This document shows, piece after piece, positions 33,446-43,280 of a stretch of DNA of 54,098 bases. The first letter of the stretch is position 1, and every line of letters starts with the position of its first letter. The translations under genes and the position numbers were made by a program. This stretch comes from Pseudomonadota bacterium (GTDB lineage: Bacteria; Pseudomonadota; Gammaproteobacteria; Xanthomonadales; Rhodanobacteraceae): the NCBI GenBank assembly GCA_021827205.1, contig JAKAWV010000021.1, positions 1 to 54,098 on the forward strand, written 5' to 3'. The notes under the pieces were generated by a model. That model did not search any database. It was not told where the DNA came from and was given only the letters and a program-made list of their open reading frames with translations.

Positions 33446-33463
33446 TCATCCCGAGCGCGGCGA
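33446..33463. repeat. TCATCCCGAGCGCGGCGA intergenic element
   Basis: Matches 28761-28778 at 17 of 18 bases. It lies in the 198-base gap between suhB and holC, in which I see no gene. Confidence 0.6.
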
Positions 33464-33525
33464 GGGCACCCGGCGCACGGCCCGCGTCGCGCAACGCCCT
33501 CGCGGCAACGCGCATGCGCCGCATG

Positions 33526-33948
33526 CTACATATCGTGCTTGGCCAGCGTGTAACCGCGCTGCTGATACGCGCGCCAGCGTTCGCGCGAACCGCTGCGTGC
33601 GCCGGCGTCGGCCGGCACCACCTCGAGCAGGCGCTGGCAGGCGCGTGCGCAGGGCTCGTCGCGCAAGTTGATGATCAGCGCGCGGTCGGGCGTGTCGAGG
33701 CCAGGCGGCGCGATCAGCACGGCGGTGTCGACATCGTCGTCGTCGCCGGCGATCTGGTGCGGGATGAAGGCATCCTCGTCGAAGCTCCACAGCAGCTCAT
33801 CCAGCGCCTCGGCCTCGTCGAGGTCGCGCACCAGGATCAGCGTGGACTGGCGCTTGTCATAGGCACGCCGCGCCAGTTCGCACACCAGCAGCAGCGGCTG
33901 CTCGCGGAAGCGCGGTTTGTCGATCAGATAAAAGTCGGCCTGGGGCAT
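33526..33948 (-). CDS. holC: HolC, DNA polymerase III chi subunit
   Basis: A 140-aa protein with the chi N-terminus MPQADFYLIDKPRFREQPLL and segments VCELARRAYDKRQSTLILVR and DEAEALDELLWSFDEDAFIPH, matching HolC. Chi bridges the clamp loader (through psi) and single-strand DNA-binding protein. In many gammaproteobacteria it lies beside pepA and valS; here it is alone, followed upstream by the histidine kinase gene after 33 bases. Confidence 0.93.
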   Translation of the reverse strand: MPQADFYLIDKPRFREQPLLLVCELARRAYDKRQSTLILVRDLDEAEALDELLWSFDEDAFIPHQIAGDDDDVDTAVLIAPPGLDTPDRALIINLRDEPCARACQRLLEVVPADAGARSGSRERWRAYQQRGYTLAKHDM

Positions 33949-33981
33949 GGCCGCGACTTTACCCGCGCGCGCGGTACGCGG

Positions 33982-35304
33982 TCACGCGTCGCCGCGCATC
34001 GTGGCCGGCAGCAGCACGCGCACGCACAAGCCGCCGCCCTCGCGATTGACCAGCGCGACGCGGCCGCCATGCGCCTCGACGATCTCGCGCGCCAGCGCCA
34101 GGCCCAGCCCGCTGCCCGTGCGCTTGGTCGAATAGAACGGCAACAGGGCCTGCGCCAGCACCGCCTCGCTCATGCCCGGCCCGCGATCGCGTACCTCGAT
34201 GCGCCACGAGACGCCGCTGCGCATCACCTCCAGCTCCACCGCATCGGCCGGGCCACCGGCCTCGTGCGCGTTCTTGATCAGGTTCAGCAGCACCTGCTCC
34301 ATTTGCGCGGCGTCGAACTCGGCCAGCGCCTCGGGCACGGGATAAGGCAGGCGGAAGCGCGCATGCGCACCCAGCGCGGCGACGAACGCCGGCCACTGCA
34401 CCGGCTCGGGGCGCGGCGTGGGCAACTTGGCGATCTGCGCGTAATCGGCGATGAAACCGTGCAGATGGCGCGCGCGTTCGCCGATGCGCGCGAACACATC
34501 CGGCAGGCGCTGCGCCTCGCCGCGCCGCGCCAGCTCGGCGCCGGAATGCGCCAAGGATGTGATCGGCGCCAGCGAGTTGTTCAACTCGTGGCTGATCACG
34601 CGGATCACTTTCTTCCACACCGCAACCTCGGCGCGCGCCAGCTCGCGCGTCATGCGCCGCAGCAGGTACAGCCGGTGCGGGCGTCCGTGCAGGCGAAAGC
34701 CGCGCTGCGAGAGATGAAAACTCTCCTCCATGCCGTCCATTTCCAGCGAGAACAAACTGTCCTCGCCCAGTTCCAGCGCGCGCCGCAGGGCGTGCGGCAG
34801 GCTGGCCGCGAGGCGCTCGAAATCCTGCCCGACCAGGCTGCGCCCCTCGCCCAGCAACTGCCGCGCGGCCAGATTGGCCAGGGTCACGCGCCCGCTCGGA
34901 TCGACCAGCAGCAAGGCTACCGGCGAGTGCTGCACCACGGTGTCCAGCAGCAGCTCGCGCTGCGCCAGATTCTGCCGCTGCTCGCGCAGCGCGGCGCCGA
35001 GTGCGTTGTGCGTGTCGATCAGCGCGCCCAGCTCATCGCGACGCCGCGCCGCGATGCCGAAGCTGAAATCGCCGTCGCGGTAGCTGGCCACGCTGCTTTC
35101 CAGCGCGCGCAGCAGGCGCCGCAGCGGCGCCAGCACCGCGAACGCCAGCCACAGCAGCGGCAGCGCCAGCGCCAGCCACGCCAGCAGCAGCGCCGTCCAC
35201 GCCGGCACCGCGCGCGCCAGCAGCAACGCCAGCGCGGCGCCGGCCAGCGCCGCCAGCCACAGCAGCAGCGCCAGGCGACCAGTGGTGGAAAACAGGCGTC
35301 TCAT
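33982..35304 (-). CDS. NtrY-like sensor histidine kinase
   Basis: A 440-aa kinase. Two N-terminal helices (about residues 8-30 and 37-60) with almost no periplasmic loop between them, a HAMP-like linker (about 60-110), a PAS domain (about 115-220), phospho-acceptor His239 in VIRVISHELNNSLAP, N-box NLIKNAHEAGG, G1 RDRGPGM and G2 TGSGLGLALAREIVEAHGG. The lack of a sensor loop suggests membrane or cytoplasmic signals. The presumed partner is the response regulator just upstream (35599-36936). Start MRRLFSTTGRL is chosen before helix 1; no strong ribosome site. Confidence 0.93.
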   Translation of the reverse strand: MRRLFSTTGRLALLLWLAALAGAALALLLARAVPAWTALLLAWLALALPLLWLAFAVLAPLRRLLRALESSVASYRDGDFSFGIAARRRDELGALIDTHNALGAALREQRQNLAQRELLLDTVVQHSPVALLLVDPSGRVTLANLAARQLLGEGRSLVGQDFERLAASLPHALRRALELGEDSLFSLEMDGMEESFHLSQRGFRLHGRPHRLYLLRRMTRELARAEVAVWKKVIRVISHELNNSLAPITSLAHSGAELARRGEAQRLPDVFARIGERARHLHGFIADYAQIAKLPTPRPEPVQWPAFVAALGAHARFRLPYPVPEALAEFDAAQMEQVLLNLIKNAHEAGGPADAVELEVMRSGVSWRIEVRDRGPGMSEAVLAQALLPFYSTKRTGSGLGLALAREIVEAHGGRVALVNREGGGLCVRVLLPATMRGDA

Positions 35305-35377
35305 GCGAAGTTGCGATCCAAGATCGAGAAAGAACAGGTGGTCATCCTCGCGCAAAGCCTGCTCCCGTCCCGCCTCC

Positions 35378-35456
35378 CGTCATCCCCGTGAAGGCGGGGA
35401 ACCAGTCTTTCGTGCGGCGGGGAAAACCCTGGATTCCCGCCTGCGCGGGAATGACG
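35378..35456. repeat. Inverted CGTCATCCCCG/GGGAATGACG element
   Basis: CGTCATCCCCG...GGCGGGGAACCAG on the left faces CTGGATTCCCGC...GCGGGAATGACG on the right, giving nested hairpins. It occupies the gap between the response-regulator and kinase genes. Related copies lie at 37622-37838. The gap 35305-35598 otherwise shows no gene. Confidence 0.8.
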
Positions 35457-35598
35457 AAAAGGGCGTGGCGCACGTGAATCACGAAAGGGGTGAGGTGCAG
35501 GAATGACAATGGGCGTGGTGCGGTCGCCTGCGCGGGGACGACGGGGCCAAATGACCTGGCCGTTCGCATGTGGGTTCCTGTCTTGGTGCATGGACATA

Positions 35599-36936
<1,338 letters not shown>

Positions 36937-37037
36937 CGCGGTTCCCCGTGTGGATGGACTGATCGCGCCGGCGTCCTCGCGCGCGGCGCGGTCAGTGTAG
37001 TTCGGCGCTGGCCGCGTGCCGCTCTCCCCCACGCGCA

Positions 37038-37586
37038 TCAATTGTTGCGCGCATTGACCCAGCAACTCTTGACCGAGCGCTGGTCGATGGCCGCATACGG
37101 CGCGAACGCGGGAAGTTGCGCGACGAGCTGATCCTGCGTGCTGCGGATCGCGCCGATCTCCGCGCACAGGCGATCGACGTGACGGTCGAGGTTGGCCGTC
37201 TGCGCGTGCGCAGTGTCGTTGATGATGTGCGAGTCGTCGTGGAACAACGCGGAGAACAACGAACCGATGACGCTGCCGGCCATGCGCGCGCCGGCGAGTC
37301 CGGTTTGCTTGCCGTCGAACATCGCGATCTGCGCCTGCGTGAAATAGCGCGTGGTCAGCACGCGCTGCGCGGGCGTCAGCAGCACCGGCTTGCCGGCGAT
37401 GCGCAGGTCACCATTGCCCTTGATCTCCGCGGTGCCGCCGCCGCGGTCGCGGATCGAAATGCGGTCGGCGTGCATATGGATGATCTGCCCATCCATGTTG
37501 ATACGGGCGCCGCTGCCGCAGGCGCTCAGGCCCAGCGTCAACAGGCCGATCAAGGCGAATCGTGCGGCACAGCGTTGAAGGTACAT
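37038..37586 (-). CDS. Lipoprotein resembling DUF2884/YggN
   Basis: A 182-aa lipoprotein: signal MYLQRCAARFALIGLLTLGL with lipobox LSAC (Cys23). The mature part has repeated strand-like pieces (ARINMDGQIIHMHADRISIR, GTAEIKGNGDLRIAGKPVLL) then TPAQRVLTTRYFTQAQIAMF and a helical end with two cysteines. The NGDLRIAGKPV-LTPAQR order is like DUF2884 (E. coli YggN), of unknown function. The start has GGGAG 6-7 bases upstream; the open frame runs on into repeats, which is not coding. Confidence 0.75.
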   Translation of the reverse strand: MYLQRCAARFALIGLLTLGLSACGSGARINMDGQIIHMHADRISIRDRGGGTAEIKGNGDLRIAGKPVLLTPAQRVLTTRYFTQAQIAMFDGKQTGLAGARMAGSVIGSLFSALFHDDSHIINDTAHAQTANLDRHVDRLCAEIGAIRSTQDQLVAQLPAFAPYAAIDQRSVKSCWVNARNN

Positions 37587-37621
37587 GGCGTGCTCCCTTG
37601 CAGTGAGGCGTTTCATGGCTT

Positions 37622-37838
37622 CGTCATCCCCGCGCAGAGCCTGCCCCCAGCGAAGGCGAAGGCAAAGGCGGGGATCCAGTAACTTCAGAAAGCGATGGAT
37701 GACCAGCATCGCTGTGGAGAAGTGATTCCCGCCTGCGCGGGAATGACGAGAAATGGATGGGGCAGGCATGGCCGGGTGTTTTGGCTCGTCATCCCCGCGC
37801 TCCCACTGCTCGTCATCCCCGCGCAGGCGGGGATCCAG
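37622..37838. repeat. Cluster of CGTCATCCCCGC/GCGGGAATGACG elements
   Basis: At least four copies or halves: 37622-37679 (with an internal GAAGGCG-type expansion), 37725-37748 in opposite orientation, 37787-37799 (half), and 37811-37838 (complete CGTCATCCCCGC...GGCGGGGATCCA). They fill the gap between the permease array and the lipoprotein gene. The 37811-37838 hairpin could end transcription of the array, but lacks a U-run. Confidence 0.8.
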
Positions 37839-37865
37839 TAGCCATGTGCCCGATCCGCGCATATT

Positions 37866-37950
37866 TCACGCCGCCCGCATCGCGGTGGTCGGCGGCACGC
37901 GCGCCGCGCGCAGCGCGGGACCCAGCACGGCGAGCTGGCCCAGCAGCCAC
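37866..37950 (-). repeat. Sharp identity tract shared with 42966-43050
   Basis: The 3' ends of permeases 11 and 7 differ at only two of 85 bases and then diverge abruptly on both DNA and protein level. This looks like a gene-conversion tract. Confidence 0.85.
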
Positions 37951-39074
37951 ATGGCCAGCGCGCCGAATGCCACGTACTGCAGCGGCAGACGCGGCTGAGC
38001 GAAGCGCTGCATCAGCAACACATTGAGGCCGATGGTGAGTGCCGCGCCCAGCGCCACGCCCATGCTGACGATGATCAAGTTCTCGGCCTGGAAATGGCGC
38101 AGGATCGCGCCGCGCGTGGCGCCCAGCGCGCGCCGCGTGCCGATGTGGCGCGTGCGCTGCTGCACCCAGAAACTGGCCAGGCCACCGACGCCCAGCGCCG
38201 TGACGATCAGCAGGATCGCGGTGATCGCCATGAGGATGCGGTTGATGGCAGAGGCGCCGCGGAACACCATTTGGCGGATCTGCGCCATCGTCATGACCCG
38301 CGATGTCACATGCCCGGGATTGGCTTTTTGCAGTGCCTTCGCGGCCAGCGGAAGCACGCGTTTCAGTTGTCCCGGCTGGCTGCGGATCAGATACAGGCCA
38401 CCAAAGTCCTGATTGCCGACCCTGGTTTCGAGCAGTATCGAGTCGCCATCCGAATTCCGGCCTGTAATCGAGCCACGGAGCTCTCGCATCACACCAACGA
38501 TGCGCACTCCACCGCCACCGTGTTGACCCAGATACAGCATGCGCCCAAGCGGGCTTTGCTGCGGGTACAAACGCTGCGCCAAAGCTTGCGTGATGAGCCC
38601 TGGATCAATCTTTGCATTGCTTGATGGAAGCTCATCTTCTCGTGGCAGGCGACCCGCAATCACCTGCACACCCAAGGTCTTTGCATAACCTTGCGCACCT
38701 TCGAAGAGGTAGGGTGCTGCGAGGCGCTTGTGCAGATCAGGGTCGGCATAGACAGGGTACGTACTCGCACCCGCAAACGGCACATCGCCAAAGCTGGCGG
38801 CCACCACGCCCGGCACCCGGTCGAGCAAATCAATGTTGCCTGCCGCCGTGCCCGGATTCGGCGTGCCGATCACGCCGATGCTCTGGATCACGCCGATGTC
38901 GCGCCCCATCACCCCGGTGCGTTCATGCTCCAGCCGCATGCTCGCATTCACGATGAACAGCAGATTGCCCAGCACCGCCATGGTCAGGGCGATCTCCAGC
39001 ACCAGCAGCGTGACCGCGGCCTTGTGCCGGCGCAGGGCGGAAAAAATCGGGCGCAGCGACGAGAAAGGTTTCAT
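37866..39074 (-). CDS. Permease 11, class B (FtsX/MacB_PCD)
   Basis: 402 aa, last gene of the array. N-terminal helix after MKPFSSLRPIFSALRRHKAA, periplasmic domain (about 45-280), then three helices with FWVQQRTRHIGTRRALGA. Its membrane half differs from the other class B members in the middle (RGAILRHFQAENLIIVSMGV, LMQRFAQPRLPLQYVAFG), yet the last 85 bases match permease 7 at 83 of 85 positions (37866-37950 against 42966-43050). The start overlaps permease 10's stop (ATGA, 39071-39074). Together with permease 10 it makes the last A-B pair. Confidence 0.9.
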   Translation of the reverse strand: MKPFSSLRPIFSALRRHKAAVTLLVLEIALTMAVLGNLLFIVNASMRLEHERTGVMGRDIGVIQSIGVIGTPNPGTAAGNIDLLDRVPGVVAASFGDVPFAGASTYPVYADPDLHKRLAAPYLFEGAQGYAKTLGVQVIAGRLPREDELPSSNAKIDPGLITQALAQRLYPQQSPLGRMLYLGQHGGGGVRIVGVMRELRGSITGRNSDGDSILLETRVGNQDFGGLYLIRSQPGQLKRVLPLAAKALQKANPGHVTSRVMTMAQIRQMVFRGASAINRILMAITAILLIVTALGVGGLASFWVQQRTRHIGTRRALGATRGAILRHFQAENLIIVSMGVALGAALTIGLNVLLMQRFAQPRLPLQYVAFGALAMWLLGQLAVLGPALRAARVPPTTAMRAA

Positions 39075-40381
39075 AGCGATTTCACCACCAGGGCGGGGGC
39101 GATGCGCGCGGCGCGCCACGCCGGCCAGATGCCGGCCAGCAGGGTCGCCACGGCGGCCAGCAGCAGCGCGTACACCAACAGCAGCGGACTGACCTGCACC
39201 GTGGCCGCGTAGCTCACCGGCTGCTGGCGGATCAGCCACAGGCCCAGCCATACCAGCGGCAGGCCGACGATGCCACCGAGCAGGCCGATCAGCGCCGACT
39301 CGATCACGCACTGCGCGAACACATCGCGCTTGCGCGCACCCAGCGCGCGACGCACGCCGATCTCGCCGCCGCGGCGCAGGAACTTGGCCAGCAGCAGGCC
39401 CACCGCGTTGAGCAGGCAGATCACGAACACGCCGAAGGCGATCCAGGTCTGCATGCGCACGATCACCGGCACCACGTGCTTGTAGTTCAGCCACTGCATC
39501 ACGTCGTCCAGGCGCACGTTGGGCGCGCGCTGGAACCGCCCCAGCGCATGCTGCTGCTGGCTGTAGCGCACCAGCAAGTCACGATAGGCGCGCACCTGCG
39601 CCGGGGTATTCAATTGCACCCAGTACTGCGCCCAGGTGCACTGCGCCGCCTTGGGGTTGTGGTTGCCGGCGCCGGGATTGTCGCCCCAGCAATCCATCGG
39701 CCCGTAGCCGTAGTCCTGCGGCAGCTCCAGCCAGGTGAAAAACGGCAGGTAGATCTGCGCGGCGGCGCCGTAGGCGCCATCGTCCAGATCCCAGAAATGC
39801 GGCTGCGGGTTCCAGGACTTGATCACGCCGATGATGCGGAACAGCTTGGTGGCGATGATCAGCTCGCGCCCCACGCTGTCGGCGCCGCCAAACAACCGAT
39901 CGTTGAGTTTTTGCGAGATCACCACCACCTGCGCGCGGCGCGTGTCGTCCTGTGCGCTCCACGCCGCGCCGTACTGGAACGGCACGTCGAACATCGGAAA
40001 GAATCCGTGCGTGGTCGCGCGCGTGGTTTCCATGCGCAGCGGGCTGCCCGCCACCGTGCTGCGCAACGGCAGCCAGTTGGCACTCATCAGCGCGCGCCGG
40101 CTGGCCTGATCGAGGTGATACAGGTTCAGCGCATCGATGTAGGTGAGGTTGTCAGGCGGTGCGCGGCGCGCGCCCGGCAGGTCGGCTGGGCGCGGATCGA
40201 TCTGCGGATGGAGCACCTCATCGCCGCGTTGCGGCAGCGGATTGCCGTCCAGATTGTGCAGCACCGTGAACATGCTCATCGCCACGCCGATGCCCAGCGC
40301 CACCGCCAGCACCATCAATGCCGTGAGCACCGTGTTGCGGCGGAATCCGCGCAAGGCCAACTTGAATGCATAACCGAACAT
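39071..40381 (-). CDS. Permease 10, class A (FtsX/MacB_PCD)
   Basis: 436 aa. Starts MFGYAFKLALRGFRRNTVLT, helix 1 ALMVLAVALGIGVAMSMF, large periplasmic domain with the class A pair MDCWGDNPG...AAQCTWAQYWVQLN, then three helices with FLRRGGEIGVRRALGARKRD and the ending PAWRAARIAPALVVK. AGGAG lies 7 bases before the ATG; the frame is open seven codons further. Overlaps the next gene's start by ATGA. Closest in motif to permease 8 (LPQRGDEVLHPQIDP). Confidence 0.9.
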   Translation of the reverse strand: MFGYAFKLALRGFRRNTVLTALMVLAVALGIGVAMSMFTVLHNLDGNPLPQRGDEVLHPQIDPRPADLPGARRAPPDNLTYIDALNLYHLDQASRRALMSANWLPLRSTVAGSPLRMETTRATTHGFFPMFDVPFQYGAAWSAQDDTRRAQVVVISQKLNDRLFGGADSVGRELIIATKLFRIIGVIKSWNPQPHFWDLDDGAYGAAAQIYLPFFTWLELPQDYGYGPMDCWGDNPGAGNHNPKAAQCTWAQYWVQLNTPAQVRAYRDLLVRYSQQQHALGRFQRAPNVRLDDVMQWLNYKHVVPVIVRMQTWIAFGVFVICLLNAVGLLLAKFLRRGGEIGVRRALGARKRDVFAQCVIESALIGLLGGIVGLPLVWLGLWLIRQQPVSYAATVQVSPLLLVYALLLAAVATLLAGIWPAWRAARIAPALVVKSL

Positions 40382-40391
40382 GATGGACTCC

Positions 40392-41609
40392 TTATGCCGC
40401 ACGCATCGCCACCGTCGGCGCCACGCGCGCGGCGCGCAGCGCGGGGCCCAGCACGGCGAGTTGACCCAGACCCCACAGCAGCAGTGCGCCCAGCGGCAGA
40501 TACATCACTGGCAACCGCGGCACCGCGTAGTGCGCCATCAGCCAGACGTTGATGCCGATCGCGGCGGCACAGCCCAGCGCGATGCCGGCTGTCGCCAGCA
40601 GCAAGTTCTCGGTCTGGAAGTAGCGCAGGATGTCCACGCGGCGCGCGCCCAGCGCACGGCGCACACCGATCTGCCGCGTGCGCTGCTGCACCCAGAAGCC
40701 GGTCAGCCCCATGATGCCGAGCCCAGTCACCAGCATCAGCGCCACGATCACACCGCCCAGCAGACCGATCATGATGCGGTTGTTCTTCTCGAACGCGCGG
40801 CGGAGATCGGTGATGCTGCCGCTGCTGTCGCGGTCGACGACCAGCCTTGGGTCGATGCGCTGGATGGCGGCGTAGGCGGCATGCAGCACCGCCTGCCGGC
40901 GCGCCGGGTCCGTCCTCAGGACGTAGCTGCCGGTCTGCGGTGCGCCAAGCTCCGCCGGCAGGAATAGCGAGTCGTAGGCGTCCTCGATGCCCGCGTAGCC
41001 CGGATCGGGTCGCAGCACCGAAGCAGCGATACCGATGATCTGATAGTGGTGTTCCTTGCCTAACCAGATCGACCGACCCAGCGCGTTCCGCCCGGGCCAC
41101 AACAGCGTTGCGAGTTTCTGGCTGATGATCACTCCACCGGAAGGCGGCATCACTTTGAAGCCCCGGTATGCGCTCGAATCGAACTCTCGCCCCGCGATCA
41201 GGCGTACGCCCATGACATGCAAATAGCCCGGCGCGCCATAGTAGAAATCGGCGACACGCCCGAAGTGCGTTCCCGCCGAGTCCAGATCGAAGCCGGCCGT
41301 CCCTTCGCGCGGGCCGAAGGGCACCGTATTCACCGCTGCCGCGGACAGTACCCCGGGAATCCTTTGCAACGCATCGAGGATGGTGGCGTAGATCGCACCG
41401 ACATCAGGCCGATCGGTACCCGCAGTGTTGACGTAAACGAGATGGCTGCCGTCGTCAAGTCCGGTGCGCAACTGTAGTCTGGCCACGCGCTGCATGATCA
41501 GCGCGAACGCATTGCTGACCACGGCAAAGGTCAGCGCGATTTCCAGTACGAGGATCACCACCGAGGCGCGGTGGCGGGTGAGCGCGGAAACCATGGGACG
41601 GATGCTCAT
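40392..41609 (-). CDS. Permease 9, class B (FtsX/MacB_PCD)
   Basis: 405 aa. Starts MSIRPMVSALTRHRASVVIL; GAGG precedes the ATG by 5 bases. The periplasmic domain (LQLRTGLDDGSHLVYVNTAG, FYYGAPGYLHVMGVRLIAGR) is unlike its neighbours, whereas the last 104 residues (from GLTGFWVQQRTRQIGVRRAL) almost equal those of permeases 2, 4, 5 and 7. Helices 2-4 and the AMRAA ending are intact. Pairs with permease 8 (gap of 7 bases). Confidence 0.9.
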   Translation of the reverse strand: MSIRPMVSALTRHRASVVILVLEIALTFAVVSNAFALIMQRVARLQLRTGLDDGSHLVYVNTAGTDRPDVGAIYATILDALQRIPGVLSAAAVNTVPFGPREGTAGFDLDSAGTHFGRVADFYYGAPGYLHVMGVRLIAGREFDSSAYRGFKVMPPSGGVIISQKLATLLWPGRNALGRSIWLGKEHHYQIIGIAASVLRPDPGYAGIEDAYDSLFLPAELGAPQTGSYVLRTDPARRQAVLHAAYAAIQRIDPRLVVDRDSSGSITDLRRAFEKNNRIMIGLLGGVIVALMLVTGLGIMGLTGFWVQQRTRQIGVRRALGARRVDILRYFQTENLLLATAGIALGCAAAIGINVWLMAHYAVPRLPVMYLPLGALLLWGLGQLAVLGPALRAARVAPTVAMRAA

Positions 41610-41616
41610 GGCGACC

Positions 41617-42963
41617 TCACGGGGCTTTGATCTGCTGCGCGGGGGAGATGCGGCTGGCGCGCCAGGCCGGCCACAGGCCAAAGGCCACGCTGGCCAGCAG
41701 TGCAAGGCCCACCGTCAGCGCCAGCATGCGCGGGTCGGGCTGCGCGAGGTCGGCGTAGGCCACTGGCTGCTGGCGCACCATCCACAGCCCGGCCACCGCC
41801 AGCAGCAAGCCCAGCAGGCCACCCAGCAGTCCGATCACCAGCGCCTCCCACAGGCATTGCGCGAAGATCGCTTTCCTCGATGCACCCAGCGCGCGGCGCA
41901 CACCGTATTCGCTGGATCGCCGCAGCAACTTGGTCAGCAGCAGTCCCGCGACATTGACCAGGCAAATGGCCAGAAACGCCCAGGCGAGGATGGTCTGCAT
42001 GTGCACGTCGCTGGGAACGACGCGGTTGTAGGCCAGCCACTGCATCAGGTCCATCAGGCGCACGTTGGTCGGATGCGTGAAGCGCCCCAGTGCGCGCTGC
42101 TGGTCAGAGTAGTCGACCAGGTAACGATGGTAGGCCTGCGCCTTGGCGGCCGTATCCAGCTGCACCCACAGCGAGACCCAGTCGCAGGGCTGGTTCTCGA
42201 GGTTGACCGTATCCGTGGGAATTTTCCAGCAGGTGAACACCTGGAAGTGCCCGGCGTTGAGTTGCATGCCGGTGAAGAACGGTAGATAGACTTGTGGTGC
42301 TTTGACGTAGAACCCGGACGTGTCGCCATGGGAATAGCGGCCTGCCAAGACTTCGAAGAACATCGGCGCGGGCCGCCAGTGCTTCAGCACGCCGACGATG
42401 CGCACCGCGCCATGCGCCAACGGCAGCATGTGCCCCACGCTGTTGCCGCCGCCGAACAGGCGGTCGTTGAGCGACTTGGAGATGACCGCCACCTGCGCCC
42501 GCGCGGTGTCGTCCGCCACCGACCACGGTCCGCCGTACTGAAACGGCACGTCGAACATCGGAAAGAAATCGTGCGTGGTCTCCAGCGACGGCGCATCGAA
42601 CGCTGTGGTTCCGGCGCCCGTAGGCAGAATCTTGAGCGGACTGTTGGTCATCACCGCCTGGCGATCGGCGCGCTCCGACTTCCACAGGTCCACGGCCGAG
42701 GTGTAGTCCATCAGGTCCGGCGGATCGCGCCTGACAAAGGTGCTGGTTTCCGGGTCTACCTGCGGGTAGAAGATGCGGCTGCTCTTCTGCGGCAGCGGAT
42801 CGCCGGACAGCAGGTGGTAAACCGTCAGCGTGGTGATGCAGGCGCCGATGCCGAGTCCGATCGCCAGCACCATCAGTGCGCTGATCCAGGGCGTGCGCGC
42901 CACGCTGCGCAGCGCCAGTCGCAGGTAGTAGCCGTGGATATCGCGCATGTTCGCCAGCCTCAT
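41617..42963 (-). CDS. Permease 8, class A (FtsX/MacB_PCD)
   Basis: 448 aa, or 443 from ATG 42948 (MRDIHGYYLRLALRS), which has GAGG 9 bases upstream. Helix 1 WISALMVLAIGLGIGACITT; class A cysteines FTCWKIPTD...ENQPCDWVSLWVQLD; membrane part LLRRSSEYGVRRALGASRKA; end PAWRASRISPAQQIK. Shares SGDPLPQKSSRIFYPQVDP with other class A members. It begins just after the permease 7 stop. Confidence 0.9.
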   Translation of the reverse strand: MRLANMRDIHGYYLRLALRSVARTPWISALMVLAIGLGIGACITTLTVYHLLSGDPLPQKSSRIFYPQVDPETSTFVRRDPPDLMDYTSAVDLWKSERADRQAVMTNSPLKILPTGAGTTAFDAPSLETTHDFFPMFDVPFQYGGPWSVADDTARAQVAVISKSLNDRLFGGGNSVGHMLPLAHGAVRIVGVLKHWRPAPMFFEVLAGRYSHGDTSGFYVKAPQVYLPFFTGMQLNAGHFQVFTCWKIPTDTVNLENQPCDWVSLWVQLDTAAKAQAYHRYLVDYSDQQRALGRFTHPTNVRLMDLMQWLAYNRVVPSDVHMQTILAWAFLAICLVNVAGLLLTKLLRRSSEYGVRRALGASRKAIFAQCLWEALVIGLLGGLLGLLLAVAGLWMVRQQPVAYADLAQPDPRMLALTVGLALLASVAFGLWPAWRASRISPAQQIKAP

Positions 42964-42965
42964 GC

Positions 42966-43280
42966 TCACGCCGCCCGCATCGCGGTGGTCGGCGGCACGC
43001 GCGCCGCGCGCAGCGCGGGGCCCAGCACGGCGAGCTGGCCGAGCAGCCACAACGCCACGGCGCCGATGGGCAGATAGACGATCGGCAGTCGCGGCACCGC
43101 GTAGTGCGCCATCAGCCACACATTGATGCCGATCGCCGCCGCGCAGCCCAACGCGATGCCGGCCGTCGCCAGCAGCAAGTTCTCGGTCTGGAAGTAGCGC
43201 AGGATATCCACGCGGCGCGCGCCCAGCGCGCGGCGCACGCCGATCTGGCGCGTGCGCTGCTGCACCCAGAAGCCGGTCAG
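42966..43280 (-). repeat. Class B 3' homology tract (also at 49934, 47366, 46099, 40392)
   Basis: About 312 bases encoding helices 2-4 recur with high DNA identity at 49934-50248, 47366-47680, 46099-46413 and 40392-40706. For example GCACCGCGTAGTGCGCCATC followed by the same next 15-40 bases is present in all five. The periplasmic parts of the same genes do not align at DNA level. Confidence 0.8.

Noticed and set aside
37007-37021. Possible sigma-54 promoter before the response regulator (GGCACGCGGCCAGC on the minus strand)
   Set aside because: The GG-N10-GC spacing is right, but the -12 element is CAGC instead of TTGC, and such matches are common in this base composition.
37587-37862. N-terminal extension of the lipoprotein frame by 92 codons
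   Set aside because: It is translated from the CGTCATCCCC repeats (PRLRGDDE, RAGGN) and would bury the lipoprotein signal; the start at 37586 has a good ribosome site.
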